64,000 bases of DNA from Pantoea allii (GTDB lineage: Bacteria > Pseudomonadota > Gammaproteobacteria > Enterobacterales > Enterobacteriaceae). Of this stretch, positions 45,947 to 56,067 are shown one piece after another. The number at the start of each line of letters is the position of its first letter. Positions within the stretch are counted from its first letter, which is position 1. Under the pieces are notes generated by a model. The model was not told where the DNA came from, ran no database searches, and saw only the letters and a list, made by a program, of their open reading frames with translations. A program made the translations under genes and the position numbers. The DNA lies in the NCBI RefSeq assembly GCF_002307475.1, contig NZ_NTMH01000032.1, forward strand, positions 124,001 to 188,000. Reading direction: 5' to 3'.

Positions 45947-47130
45947 AGCAGAAAACCCATGACTCCATGTGGCGCTGGATTTGCATTCGTATACTCATTC
46001 TCGGCTTAGGCAGCGTCATTCTTATTGCGTTCTGTATGTGGCTGAGGTTTGCCCTGCAAACGCTCTGGGTTTACTACCGGATGCCAACCGCGCTGTGGGA
46101 GGAGTTTTCTCGACTGCGCGTGCATCCGGAGCGCGATACGGCTCGTTTCCATCAGATTGTCGATCAGTGGTGGGGCGTCGGCTTCTCCGATCCCTCTATC
46201 GCGTCTGCGGACTGGATTACCGTAGCGGTGCTGGTCGCGGTGATTATTCCCTTTTTTGTCGTAATGGGATTGCGCTTTGCCCTGCCACTGGCGAAACAAT
46301 TTAGTCAACTGGCGCACGCGGCACGGGATGTGGCACAGGGTAAATTCGGCACCTCGGTCGGTCAGGTTAATGGCGCGCCGCAAGAGTTAGTGCGTTTTAC
46401 AGAAGACTTCAACCTGATGACACAGCAACTGGTGCGTTACGAACGTGAACTTAAAGCGTCGCATGTCGCGATTGCTCATGAACTGCGTTCTCCCTTGACC
46501 GCCGCAATGGGACGCCTGCAAGGCATTGTGGACGGGGTATTTGCACCCGAACCCCAGCAGTTTTCCATGATCATGAAACAGCTGACGCAGTTGAGTCGTC
46601 TGACGGATGAGCTTCATTTACTGTCGTTAGCAGAGGCAGGTCAGCTCAGCCTGAGTCTGACCCGGTTTAACCTTGCTGAGTTATTGCGTGAGAGAACCGC
46701 CTGGCTGGCGCTTCAGGCCGAGGCCGGGCAGGTAGCAATAGAAGTTCAGTCGCCCGCATCGCTGCCTTACACGGGAGATGCTTCTCGCTTAGGTCAGGTC
46801 GTGACGATTTTGATGGAGAATGCGTTGCGCTATGCTGCAGAAGGCAAACGAATTTCCGTTTATGCTCAGGCGTCCGCCACAGCGATCACCCTGCAGTTTC
46901 GTGATTATGGGCCTGGCGTCGAACCTCAGTTTTTAGCCGTTATTTTTGACCGTTTTACCCGGGCAGAGTCTTCACGCGCCCGCCATTCCGGCGGCAGCGG
47001 TCTGGGACTGTCCATTGCGAAAGCTATCGTTGAGGCTCATGGCGGTCGTATCCAGGCTCGGCTGCCATCAGAGGGCGGACTGCACGTTACCATTACCCTG
47101 CCCTTACATGACGCCATGCAGACTGCGTAA
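45943..47130 (+). CDS. Sensor histidine kinase (BaeS/AdeS-like)
   Basis: 395 aa. Membrane segments at about residues 12-35 and 92-113 enclose a short periplasmic loop (about 55 residues), then HAMP, the phospho-accepting His179 in AIAHELRSPLTAAMGRL, and the ATPase part with MENALRYAAEG (N box), RDYGPGVEP (G1) and HSGGSGLGLSIAKAI (G2). It phosphorylates the adjacent response regulator. The signal is probably membrane stress or a pump substrate, by analogy. Confidence 0.9.
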   Translation: MKQKTHDSMWRWICIRILILGLGSVILIAFCMWLRFALQTLWVYYRMPTALWEEFSRLRVHPERDTARFHQIVDQWWGVGFSDPSIASADWITVAVLVAVIIPFFVVMGLRFALPLAKQFSQLAHAARDVAQGKFGTSVGQVNGAPQELVRFTEDFNLMTQQLVRYERELKASHVAIAHELRSPLTAAMGRLQGIVDGVFAPEPQQFSMIMKQLTQLSRLTDELHLLSLAEAGQLSLSLTRFNLAELLRERTAWLALQAEAGQVAIEVQSPASLPYTGDASRLGQVVTILMENALRYAAEGKRISVYAQASATAITLQFRDYGPGVEPQFLAVIFDRFTRAESSRARHSGGSGLGLSIAKAIVEAHGGRIQARLPSEGGLHVTITLPLHDAMQTA

Positions 47131-47266
47131 AATACCGCGCGAGTCTGCCTGTCAGCCAACCTGGTCAGGCATTTTTTGCTTACCTTGACCATTTCTTGAT
47201 GATCCATAAAAGGTTTCTGGACATAACCCACGTTAAATGAGCCTGTCTCATTTAAGGAATACGGTT

Positions 47267-48400
47267 ATGACAGATTTTTTTCCTTCTTTTGCTCGTCAGG
47301 CACTGCGTCACCTTGCCATCTTTAATTACGTTGTACCGTCACTGCTCGTGATGGTGGGCATGCTGGTGCTTGCAGGCTGTAAAGACGAAAAGCCTGCTCA
47401 GGACGAAACACTACGACCTGTTCGGACCGTAACGGTGCCGCCGTTTTCCTCGGGGGGCCTGATGACGCAGACGGGCGAAATCCGGGCGCATGAGGAGATT
47501 GCCTTAGCCTTCAGGCTGGATGGCCGCGTGATTGCCCGAGCCGTCGATATTGGTCAGCACGTTAACGCAGGCCAGGTACTTGCCACGTTAGAGAATAATG
47601 CCGCCCAAAATCAGCTCAGCAGTGCCACTGCCGACCTCAACAGCGCACGCGCATCAGAACACGTTGCCGCTCTCACACTCCGCCGTATGCAACTGCTCAT
47701 GCCGGGCGGTGCCATTTCTCGTGCGCAGTTAGATAGCGCACAAGGCGACTGGCAGGCTGCAGTCGCCCGTCGCCAGAGCAGTGAGGCCGCACTTAAAAAC
47801 GCGCGCGATAATCTGGCCTGGACACAGCTTACTGCGCCAGGGGCCGGTGTGATTACGGCGGTGAATGTTCAACCCGGGCAGGTCGTCAGTGCCGCACAGA
47901 CGGTGATGACGCTGGCTGCTGACGGCGATCGCGATGCCGTTTTTGACCTTGCCGAACCTACACTCTCTGAAAGTGCAACGACCACGCCAGTTAAGATTGC
48001 GCTGTTATCAAACCCCGCCGTAACGGCAGAGGGCCGTTTTCGCGATATCAGCCCGCAGGCCGATTCGCAAACACGCACCTGGCGGCTCCGCGTTATGCTG
48101 ACCGATCCGCCCGCCGCGATGGCACTGGGTTCGACCGTTTTAGGCGTTTTCTCTGGAAAAGCCGACCAGGTGATTGCCCTGCCAGCCAGTGCACTGACGC
48201 GGGCCGGGGATCGCCCCGCCGTACTCGTGGTGAACACGCAAAACCAACAGATTCAGGTCAGGCCCGTTACGCTGGCACGCTTTGACGCACAGCAGATCTA
48301 TCTCAGTGCCGGGGTTCAACCCGGTGAGCGCGTGGTTACCGCAGGTGTAAAAACGCTGTTGCCGGGTGAACGCGTTCAGCTTGAGGAGAGTGAAAAATGA
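47267..48400 (+). CDS. RND efflux periplasmic adaptor (membrane fusion lipoprotein)
   Basis: 377 aa from the ATG at 47267 (AAGGAA 8 bases upstream; frame open to 47237). Lipobox VLAGC at about residues 27-31 marks a lipoprotein anchored at the membrane. Then lipoyl halves (MTQTGEIRAHEEIALAFRLD, VNAGQVLATL), an alpha-hairpin and a beta-barrel (TAVNVQPGQVVSAAQTVMTL). It links the RND pump at 48397 to an outer-membrane channel. It resembles TriA-type adaptors. Its stop overlaps the RND gene. Confidence 0.88.
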   Translation: MTDFFPSFARQALRHLAIFNYVVPSLLVMVGMLVLAGCKDEKPAQDETLRPVRTVTVPPFSSGGLMTQTGEIRAHEEIALAFRLDGRVIARAVDIGQHVNAGQVLATLENNAAQNQLSSATADLNSARASEHVAALTLRRMQLLMPGGAISRAQLDSAQGDWQAAVARRQSSEAALKNARDNLAWTQLTAPGAGVITAVNVQPGQVVSAAQTVMTLAADGDRDAVFDLAEPTLSESATTTPVKIALLSNPAVTAEGRFRDISPQADSQTRTWRLRVMLTDPPAAMALGSTVLGVFSGKADQVIALPASALTRAGDRPAVLVVNTQNQQIQVRPVTLARFDAQQIYLSAGVQPGERVVTAGVKTLLPGERVQLEESEK

Positions 48401-51400
48401 GGTCGGACAGCAATCGGAACGGCTTTAATCTGTCCGCCTGGGCATTAGCTCACCAGCAGTTGGTCATTTTCTTTATGCTGTTGGTGATGACAACCGGCGT
48501 ACTCAGTTACATCAATCTGCCCCGTAATGAAGATCCGGCCTTTACTATTAAAACCGCAGTGGTGTCCGCCCAATGGCCCGGTGCTTCGGTCGAGGACACC
48601 ATGCAACTGGTCACCGATACGCTGGAAAAGAAACTTCAGGAAACGCCTTCGCTGGATTTTATTGAAAGTGAAACGCGCGCCGGGAAGTCGGTGATATTTG
48701 TCAATCTGCGCGATGATACGCCACCGGCACAGGTGCCAACTATCTGGTATCAAATCCGTAAAAAAATGCAGGATATTGCCCCGTCCCTTCCGCAAGGGGT
48801 TCAGGGCCCCAGTGTTAATGATGAATTTGGTGATACGTTTGGCACGATTTATGGTTTTACCGCCGACGGATTTAGCCCGCGTGAACTGCGTGATAAGGTC
48901 GACGAGATTCGTCGTAGCCTGATGGATGTGCCCGATACGGGCAAAATCACCCTACTGGGTGAACAGGAAGAACAGATCGTTGTCGCCTTTTCACCCAGGC
49001 AACTGGACGGCATGGGCCTTAATCTTCAGCAGGTGAGCGATGCCTTAACCGCTCAGAACGCAGTGGCACCTGCTGGGGAAATACGCACCGATAAAGAGAA
49101 TATCGCGCTTCGCGTCAGTGGTGCGCTGACGACGGTGGAAAGCCTTAAGGCCGTTACCCTGCGTATTGGGCAGCGTTTTATCCCGCTGTCGAGTATCGCG
49201 ACAATCACACTCCAGCCTGCGCAGCCGCCGTCTTCCACCTTCCGTATTAACGGCGAACCGGAGATTGGCCTTGCCGTCTCCATGGCCCCTTCGGGCAATA
49301 TGCTCAGGTTTGGTCAGGCGCTCAATCAACGGATGACGGTTATTGCCGGCCAGCTACCTCATGGCATCAATATGATAAAGATCGCCGATCAATCCACGGT
49401 GGTGAAAACGGCTGTCAGTGGGTTTGTTCGGGTGCTGGCGGAAGCGGTCATTATTGTGCTGGCGATATCATTCTTTTCGCTGGGTTTTCGTGCCGGGCTG
49501 GTGGTTGCGGCCGCGATTCCGCTGGTGCTGGCCATGACGTTTGTCGGGATGACATTTGCAGGGATTGGCTTACAACGTATTTCGCTGGGCGCGTTGATTA
49601 TTGCGCTCGGGTTGCTGGTGGATGATGCCATGATCACGGTGGAAACCATGGTTTCGCGCGTTGAAGCCGGAGACAGCAAATGGCAGGCGGCAACCTATGC
49701 ATTTAAAACCACTGCCTTTCCTATGCTAACCGGCACACTGGTGATGATTGCCGGATTTATTCCTGTGGGATTTGCGGCGTCCAGTGCGGGTGAATATTGT
49801 TACTCACTCTTTGCGGTCGTCCTCATTTCCCTGCTCTGTTCCTGGGTGGTCGCTATCCTGTTTTCACCCGTTACGGGAACCTGGCTGCTGATCGAGGGTG
49901 CCGGTGCAAGGCATAAACAACCGGGACGGATGGCACGGCTTTATCACCGCCTGCTTGATCAGGCGTTACGTTATCGCTGGGCAACCGTAATAAGCGCCCT
50001 GCTGCTGCTGGGAATGGGCGTGTTCGGGACGACGCTGATGCAGGGCGAATTCTTCCCCGCGTCCGACCGTCCAGAGCTGCTGGTGAACCTGACGCTGCCG
50101 GCTAATGCCTCTCAGACCGAAACGGCGCGGCGCACCGGGCAGCTAGAAAACGTGATGCGCCGCGATAGCGATATCGATCATTTCTCCAGCTATATCGGTT
50201 CTGGTGCCGTGCGCTTTTATTTGCCGATGGAAGTCCTGCTTGATAATGAAAACACGGCACAGCTGGTAGTGGTGGCGAAGAACCTTGAAGCGCGAGACAG
50301 AGTGCGGCGTAAGCTCGAACGCATTCTGGCGCGTGATTTTAGTGATGTGACGTCGCGCGTCTCGCCCCTTGAACTGGGCCCGCCAGTTGGCTGGCCGCTC
50401 AAGTACCGTGTCACCGGCCCCGATTACAGCAACGTTCGTCACATCGCGGAAACGCTGGCCGCCCAGATCTCACGCTCGCCGGATACACGTGAAGTGAACA
50501 TGACCGCAGGCGAGCCAGAACGGGCCATCAAGGTTGATGTGAACCAAACGGCAGCGCGTGCGGTCGGTGTCTCTTCGGAAAGCATAGCTTCGATGCTCAA
50601 TACTGTGATGTCTGGCAGTACAGTAACCACCATCCGCGACCATAACCGGCTCATTGATGTGGTGTTAAGGGGAGACGATCGCGAGCGGCAAAATACCGAC
50701 ATTTTGAACGGCCTGATGCTGAATACGGCTTCCGGGCAGAAAATTCCCCTTGGGCAAGTCGCGACATTAAAATGGCAGCTTGACGATCCGGTTATCTGGC
50801 GGCGTCAGCGCTTGCCTTACATTACGGTGCAAACCGATATTGCCCCCACGCAACGCGCTGAAACGGTATCAGACCAGTTAAGGCCCGCCCTGGGTGCATT
50901 TCGTGCATCTTTACCGGCTGGCTATAACATTGAAGAAGGCGGTACCGTTGCAGAATCGAACAAGGGAAACAGCTCCGTCTTTGCCGTGTTGCCGGTGACG
51001 CTGTGTTTTATGCTTATCCTGTTGATGTTGCAGTTAAAACGCTTTTCCAGAATGCTGCTGGCGCTGTTGATGGCCCCTTTTGGCTTACCCGGCATTGTTA
51101 TTGCCATGCTGCCGAGCGGTACGCCAATGGGATTCGTTGCGCTGCTGGGGATCATTGCGCTGGCCGGCATGATTATCCGTAACGCGGTGATAATGATCAG
51201 TGAGGTGGACAGTAACACCCAGGCAGGCATGGCACATAATGAGGCTATCCGCAGTGCCGCTATCCATCGCGCCCGTCCCATATTACTGACGGCCTGTGCG
51301 GCGATATTCGGTATGTTGCCCATTTCCCAGCAGGTGTTCTGGGGGCCGATGGCGTACGCCATTATTGGCGGTCTGGTTACCGGAACGCTGGTCACCTTAA

Positions 51401-51456
51401 CACTGCTGCCTGCCACGCTCAGTCTGGTGATGGAACGGGAAAAAACGCGGTTCTGA
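48397..51456 (+). CDS. RND-family multidrug efflux transporter
   Basis: 1019 aa, about 12 membrane segments with two large periplasmic loops. The proton relay Asp pair is in LGLLVDDAMITVETMVSRVE, and the N-terminal loop has NEFGDT-like DEFGDTFGTIYGF found in TriC-type hydrophobe/amphiphile exporters. Partner adaptor overlaps by 4 bases upstream. No outer-membrane factor gene is present, so it would use a shared TolC. The pump probably exports detergents, biocides or drugs; the exact substrates cannot be told. Confidence 0.92.
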   Translation: MRSDSNRNGFNLSAWALAHQQLVIFFMLLVMTTGVLSYINLPRNEDPAFTIKTAVVSAQWPGASVEDTMQLVTDTLEKKLQETPSLDFIESETRAGKSVIFVNLRDDTPPAQVPTIWYQIRKKMQDIAPSLPQGVQGPSVNDEFGDTFGTIYGFTADGFSPRELRDKVDEIRRSLMDVPDTGKITLLGEQEEQIVVAFSPRQLDGMGLNLQQVSDALTAQNAVAPAGEIRTDKENIALRVSGALTTVESLKAVTLRIGQRFIPLSSIATITLQPAQPPSSTFRINGEPEIGLAVSMAPSGNMLRFGQALNQRMTVIAGQLPHGINMIKIADQSTVVKTAVSGFVRVLAEAVIIVLAISFFSLGFRAGLVVAAAIPLVLAMTFVGMTFAGIGLQRISLGALIIALGLLVDDAMITVETMVSRVEAGDSKWQAATYAFKTTAFPMLTGTLVMIAGFIPVGFAASSAGEYCYSLFAVVLISLLCSWVVAILFSPVTGTWLLIEGAGARHKQPGRMARLYHRLLDQALRYRWATVISALLLLGMGVFGTTLMQGEFFPASDRPELLVNLTLPANASQTETARRTGQLENVMRRDSDIDHFSSYIGSGAVRFYLPMEVLLDNENTAQLVVVAKNLEARDRVRRKLERILARDFSDVTSRVSPLELGPPVGWPLKYRVTGPDYSNVRHIAETLAAQISRSPDTREVNMTAGEPERAIKVDVNQTAARAVGVSSESIASMLNTVMSGSTVTTIRDHNRLIDVVLRGDDRERQNTDILNGLMLNTASGQKIPLGQVATLKWQLDDPVIWRRQRLPYITVQTDIAPTQRAETVSDQLRPALGAFRASLPAGYNIEEGGTVAESNKGNSSVFAVLPVTLCFMLILLMLQLKRFSRMLLALLMAPFGLPGIVIAMLPSGTPMGFVALLGIIALAGMIIRNAVIMISEVDSNTQAGMAHNEAIRSAAIHRARPILLTACAAIFGMLPISQQVFWGPMAYAIIGGLVTGTLVTLTLLPATLSLVMEREKTRF

Positions 51457-51643
51457 ATGCGTCCTGTCAGCGGGAAGAAAGAGGATCGATAAACGGGTGA
51501 TGTTCATCTGTCACCCGCCAGGCGCAACAGAGATGCTGTCTGTAACTAAGTAACCGATAACCGGCATTCAGCAGACGATCTGACTGTTATGCGGCTGGCC
51601 CGTCGAAATAGCGCACGACAGCACCCTCCGCTGACGACTGGGT

Positions 51644-51677
51644 TAATAAAAAAAGCGCTGTATTACTACAGCGCTTT
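51644..51677 (-). terminator. Terminator of the second chemoreceptor gene
   Basis: On the minus strand, stem AAAGCGCTGTA / TACAGCGCTTT with loop GTAA, followed by T7. About 50 bases after the gene's stop. Strong Rho-independent terminator. Confidence 0.85.
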
Positions 51678-51723
51678 CTCTAATCAACAAGATCCTGAAC
51701 GGGTCAGATTTTTACATAACGCC

Positions 51724-53382
51724 TTAAAAACTTTCCCAGTTGACCTTATCTACGTTTACTGCTTTTAAATCTGGCCTTTTCAAGGCGAGTGACGGCTGGC
51801 TCACCGGTGCGCTGATCGATGCAGGGGCATGCGCGACACTGTCATTCACTTTAAAAGTAGAAACCAGTCTCGACAGGGTTTCTGCCTGCTCCTGCAACGA
51901 TTTAGACGCTGAGGATGCTTCTTCGACCAAAGAGGCGTTTTGCTGCGTCACTTCATCCATCTGCCCGATAGCCAGATGGACCTGTTCAATGCCTTTACTC
52001 TGTTCGGCCGTAGCGGCAGCAATTTCATTCACTAAGTCGGCAACCTGCTGAATAGCATTGCTGACATTATCTGAGTTACTGCCCACGCTCGTTGCCTGCT
52101 CCAGCCCCTGCTCAACCTGTGAAACGGATGCGGTAATAAGCTCTTTGATTTCGCGGGCCGCAGAGGAAGAACGTTGTGCCAGATTACGAACTTCTGAGGC
52201 GACAACCGCGAACCCGCGACCATGCTCACCGGCGCGTGCAGCTTCCACGGCGGCGTTAAGTGCCAGAATATTGGTCTGGAAAGCAATGCCTTCGATCAGG
52301 CCGGTAATTTCCGAGATTTTTGCAGAACTGCCACGAATTTCGCCCATGGTTGTCAGCATCCGACTGACTGCGCCACCATTTTGTTTAGACATGGTGTTAG
52401 CATTATTCGCCAGGTTGCTGGCCTGTACGGCACCTTCCGCATTTTGACGCACGGTATCACTCAGCGTCGCCATGCTTACCGATGTTTCTTCCAGCGATGC
52501 CGCCTGTTGCTCGGTGCGCGATGACAAATCTTCATTGCCTGCGGCGATTTGAGTGGAACCCGTACTGACGGACTGCGCAGCATGATTGACTGACAACAGC
52601 GTGGTGGAAACACGTTTAAGCAGATCGTTAAACGCTATCGCTGTCTGCCCAATTTCATCATTCCTTAGTACCGGTGCTAAATTTGTCAGATCAAGATTAC
52701 TGCTGACCGTTGTCATCGTATCTTTCATGCTGGTCAGGCTTCTTTTAATACCCAGAATAATGCTGACTGAAAATATACCGAGTAATAAAATAACCAGTAC
52801 AGATGCGCTGGTCATCGCCCAGATGGTCTGAGAATAAACATGATTATTTTCAGCCCTTAACGTATCACCAATTTGAATGTTCAGATCGATTTGTTTAGTG
52901 AAGTCAGATTCCATTTTGCGCGCTGCGGCACCAATGCCGTTGTCGCTCTGAAGCAGTTCAAGAGAAAGCGCATTATTATGGCTACGTGAAGCCGCGAGAA
53001 ATGCGGGTAAAGCGCTACGAACGGCATCAAGATTACGCAGTGCCTGAACCGTCATGGCCTTATCATCATCGCTGGAAATATCATTCGCCATATAATAATC
53101 AGTTAACGATTTGATATTATCAAGAACGCCGTTTATTTTTTCTTCGGCTGCCACCTGTTTTGTACTGTCGGTCATTGACTGGTGGCGATATAATGCGAGA
53201 CCCAGTTGGTTAGTTGCGCTAATGGATTTATTCAGATCTTTAATGCTGGGTATCGCATTAACCTGAACATATTCAAAACGAGACTGGAAGCCAGATATTA
53301 CCGATAATGAAACAGCAACAAGCGCACATAGTGATAATGCCAGCAACGAAAATGCCAGCACTAAACGCTGTGTAATAGTCAT
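51724..53382 (-). CDS. Methyl-accepting chemotaxis protein
   Basis: 552 aa. TM1 at about residues 8-30, periplasmic four-helix sensor (about 31-190), TM2 about 191-213 ([20 protein letters not shown]), HAMP, and a signalling domain with tip [20 protein letters not shown]. It ends VNWESF, a CheR-tether pentapeptide. Transcribed from a sigma-28 promoter at 53432-53458 with the strong terminator downstream. It is unrelated in its sensor to the receptor at 30260. Ligand unknown. Confidence 0.93.
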   Translation of the reverse strand: MTITQRLVLAFSLLALSLCALVAVSLSVISGFQSRFEYVQVNAIPSIKDLNKSISATNQLGLALYRHQSMTDSTKQVAAEEKINGVLDNIKSLTDYYMANDISSDDDKAMTVQALRNLDAVRSALPAFLAASRSHNNALSLELLQSDNGIGAAARKMESDFTKQIDLNIQIGDTLRAENNHVYSQTIWAMTSASVLVILLLGIFSVSIILGIKRSLTSMKDTMTTVSSNLDLTNLAPVLRNDEIGQTAIAFNDLLKRVSTTLLSVNHAAQSVSTGSTQIAAGNEDLSSRTEQQAASLEETSVSMATLSDTVRQNAEGAVQASNLANNANTMSKQNGGAVSRMLTTMGEIRGSSAKISEITGLIEGIAFQTNILALNAAVEAARAGEHGRGFAVVASEVRNLAQRSSSAAREIKELITASVSQVEQGLEQATSVGSNSDNVSNAIQQVADLVNEIAAATAEQSKGIEQVHLAIGQMDEVTQQNASLVEEASSASKSLQEQAETLSRLVSTFKVNDSVAHAPASISAPVSQPSLALKRPDLKAVNVDKVNWESF

Positions 53383-53431
53383 AAAAAAACCCCTGGATGT
53401 TTAATAAAAGATTCGTTATCGCAATACAGTC

Positions 53432-53458
53432 TTATCGGCACAGCGCAAAGCAGCTTTA
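53432..53458 (-). promoter_or_regulatory. Sigma-28 (FliA) promoter of the second chemoreceptor
   Basis: On the minus strand TAAAGCTG, 11 bases, GCCGATAA: the -10 box is perfect. It lies 50 bases before the ATG at 53382. Confidence 0.88.
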
Positions 53459-53725
53459 CCTGTTAATTTCAGATATATTTCGGTTCCGAAACTTGAAAAA
53501 TACCAAATAAGCGCTATGCGTTAAATTGTGGTTAAAATAATTAGGGCTGGTTTGTTAAACTTTTGGGTTTGATTCGCGCTTTTTGTTCTGTTGCCCCTGA
53601 GCGTTCAGCCGTGAAGTGTTTTATGACGCTCCGGGCTGGCTTATCAGTGAGAATAAGCAGGCGCGGAGCCAGCAGTTTATCCATAATGACAGGGACATCC
53701 GGTCAGAGTAAGGTGACTCTTTTTT

Positions 53726-54088
53726 GTGACAGAGATGACTATGGAAACGTTGTTTGTTTACGGCACCTTATGTCCGGGCCGCAGTAATGCGCATATCCTG
53801 GAGGGCATTGGCGGTATATGGCAGACTGGTTTTGTCAGCGGTTTTTACTTTCCTGAAGGACGAGGCGCCGCTACGGGCTTTCCCGGTATCGTCGTGGATG
53901 ATCAGGCTCCGCGGGTTAATGGGTTTCTTTTCTCTTCTGACAACCTGAGCTTGCACTGGCCAATGCTGGATGAGTTTGAGGCAGGTTATGATCGCATCAG
54001 GGTTGAAACGTTCCGTGAAAACGGTGACAGCGTCACCGCATGGATTTACCAGCTTCAACCGCAGAGCGTTCCGTCAAGCGCTCAATAA
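53726..54088 (+). CDS. Gamma-glutamylcyclotransferase (AIG2)-like protein
   Basis: 120 aa from a GTG at 53726 (AAGGTG 11 bases upstream), or from the ATGs at 53735 or 53741. The family front is LFVYGTLCPGRSN (substrate loop), and the catalytic Glu region is WPMLDEFEAGYDRI. Fold and length fit AIG2-type cyclotransferases that act on gamma-glutamyl amines; the actual substrate is not known. Single gene, converging on the DMT permease gene. Confidence 0.85.
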   Translation: MTEMTMETLFVYGTLCPGRSNAHILEGIGGIWQTGFVSGFYFPEGRGAATGFPGIVVDDQAPRVNGFLFSSDNLSLHWPMLDEFEAGYDRIRVETFRENGDSVTAWIYQLQPQSVPSSAQ

Positions 54089-54108
54089 GCGATCTGTCTG
54101 AGGCCAGG

Positions 54109-55014
54109 CTAAACCGTATCCGTCACGGTTCTCGGTTTCAGCCAGTGCAACGGGCGGGCAAACATCACCAGGTTACCACCTAAAATAAGCAGCAATCCGG
54201 CCACGTTGTGACTTTGCCACTGGTAACCTTCATACATTGTTGACAAGGTGAGTGCGACCAGCGGAAACATCAGCGTTGTGTAGGCTGCTTTTGCGGCACC
54301 CGTGCGTCTGACCAGGGTAAAATAAGCCCAAAACGCAATGACCGATCCGCATACAGACAGATAAAGCAGCGCACTCAGATAATGTAATGTCCATAGCGGC
54401 GAGAAATTCACGCCACGCGCCCAGGCGATGCCGCCCATCACGATGGCACCGTACAGCATGGCCCAGGCATTGGTGGTCATCGTTTCCAGTTGCCTGCGCT
54501 GGTGCCGCAGGCTAATCATATTCCCCAAAGAAAAACCAAAGGTGCCAAGCGCCGACAGGCCGATTCCTGTCCACAATCCTTTGTTCCAGCCGCTGACGTC
54601 CAGATCTTGCCAAAACAATACGATCATGCCGGTTAATCCCAGGGTGACGGCAAACCAGAAACGCGGTTGGGGGCGCTGCCCGAAAAAGAGGTAACTATTG
54701 ACTGCGTTATAGAGCACCGCCATGGAAAAAATCACGGATTCTAAACCGGTATTGATATAGCCCGCTGCCGTGTAGAAGCACCAAAAATTAAAGCAAAACA
54801 CACAGCATCCCTGTAGAAGGCAGAACAGATGATCGCGAAGTGACAAGGCACGTAGACGACCCACTACCTTCAGCAGTGACAGGAGTAAAAGGCTGGCGAT
54901 AGCAAAACGCCAGAACACAGAAACGGTGACATCCACCGGCCCCTGCTGCATAAAAATAGCGATCCAGGTGGTTCCCCAGATAGCCACCACCACCGCGTAA
55001 AGTAATGCGTTCAT
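54109..55014 (-). CDS. EamA/DMT-superfamily transporter
   Basis: 301 aa with ten predicted membrane segments in two EamA repeats (front: VVVAIWGTTWIAIFMQQGPV; second near GSVIAFWAYFTLVRRTGAAK). Members export amino acids or metabolites from the inner membrane. The divergent AraC-type gene at 55183 leaves 168 bases between them and is the likely regulator. Substrate unknown. Confidence 0.88.
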   Translation of the reverse strand: MNALLYAVVVAIWGTTWIAIFMQQGPVDVTVSVFWRFAIASLLLLSLLKVVGRLRALSLRDHLFCLLQGCCVFCFNFWCFYTAAGYINTGLESVIFSMAVLYNAVNSYLFFGQRPQPRFWFAVTLGLTGMIVLFWQDLDVSGWNKGLWTGIGLSALGTFGFSLGNMISLRHQRRQLETMTTNAWAMLYGAIVMGGIAWARGVNFSPLWTLHYLSALLYLSVCGSVIAFWAYFTLVRRTGAAKAAYTTLMFPLVALTLSTMYEGYQWQSHNVAGLLLILGGNLVMFARPLHWLKPRTVTDTV

Positions 55015-55182
55015 GCGTTTTCCTTTGAGCGAGAGAGGAAACAGTGTGTCGGATTTTCCGGGCGGAGGCTTTCATGGCCTTGCGGGTGACTTGCAAAATC
55101 TTGCGCATTTAATGGAACAAATCTGGCTACCGGCCTGAACTCGCCTTAGACTGAGCCTCTGTTCATCTGGCGGAAAAGAGTT

Positions 55183-56067
55183 ATGTCTCGCGTTTACGAC
55201 ACGTTTGAAACGCTGCGTCAAAAAAAGGCCGTGCTGCGCGAATCGGTCATGCTCAATTCCGGCATCAGATTGGCGGCATGGCACAACAAGCAAGACCGGG
55301 TCACGGTAAACAGTAATCATCACACGTTAAGCCTTTATGTGGCGGATGGTTACGAGAGCTATCACAAAACGGCGAGCGGATGGCGCAACGGTGGCGGGCC
55401 AGATAAATTCTGTCTGATGCCCCAGCAGAGTGAATCCAGCTGGGATGTGCGTAATGACCTCACCTTTGTGCATCTTTATTGCACCGATGAACACTTACGC
55501 GAGGTCGGCGAGAAAGTGTGGGATCGCAATCCGTTGTCGATTACGCTGGATGAGAAAATATTTTCCAGCGATCCTAAAATCACCGCCTTGTATCGTCAGT
55601 TCTTACTCAGCTGTGACTGGCAACAGCCTGCGAATCAGTTAATGCTGAGCACGGCCAGCACCCTGCTGCTAACCCACCTCATCCAGCATTATTCCAGCGT
55701 GCAGTGGCGGCTCCCGGCAGTAACCGGCGGGCTGGCGCCCTATGTCTTGCGCAATACGTTGGCATTTATTGATGAGCATCTGGCGTTGCCGCTGACGCTT
55801 GATACGTTGGCCACGCAGGCAAACCTGAGTGAATACCATTTTGCCCGCATGTTTCGTCAGTCGCTGGGCGTTGCGCCGCATCAGTACGTTATGCAACGTC
55901 GCATGGAAAACGCACAACAGATGGTGCGATCAACCTCGCTGTCGTTAACCCAGATAGCGCTGGATAATGGTTTCAGTTCCTTAAGCCACTTCAGTAATCG
56001 TTTTAAGCAGGTCACGGGCTTCACACCTTCGCAAATGCGCATGGACAATGGCGGGAGTAGGTCCTGA
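55183..56067 (+). CDS. AraC-family transcriptional regulator
   Basis: 294 aa. N-terminal ligand/dimer part (about 1-180), then two helix-turn-helix units at about 195-290 with LDTLATQANLSEYHFARMFR and SLTQIALDNGFSSLSHFSNR followed by FKQVTGFTPSQMR. It is divergent from the DMT transporter gene and likely controls it. The N-terminal part has the cupin-like sequence of the YSIRK/PobR kind but the ligand cannot be told. Clear ribosome site (AAGAG). Confidence 0.9.
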   Translation: MSRVYDTFETLRQKKAVLRESVMLNSGIRLAAWHNKQDRVTVNSNHHTLSLYVADGYESYHKTASGWRNGGGPDKFCLMPQQSESSWDVRNDLTFVHLYCTDEHLREVGEKVWDRNPLSITLDEKIFSSDPKITALYRQFLLSCDWQQPANQLMLSTASTLLLTHLIQHYSSVQWRLPAVTGGLAPYVLRNTLAFIDEHLALPLTLDTLATQANLSEYHFARMFRQSLGVAPHQYVMQRRMENAQQMVRSTSLSLTQIALDNGFSSLSHFSNRFKQVTGFTPSQMRMDNGGSRS

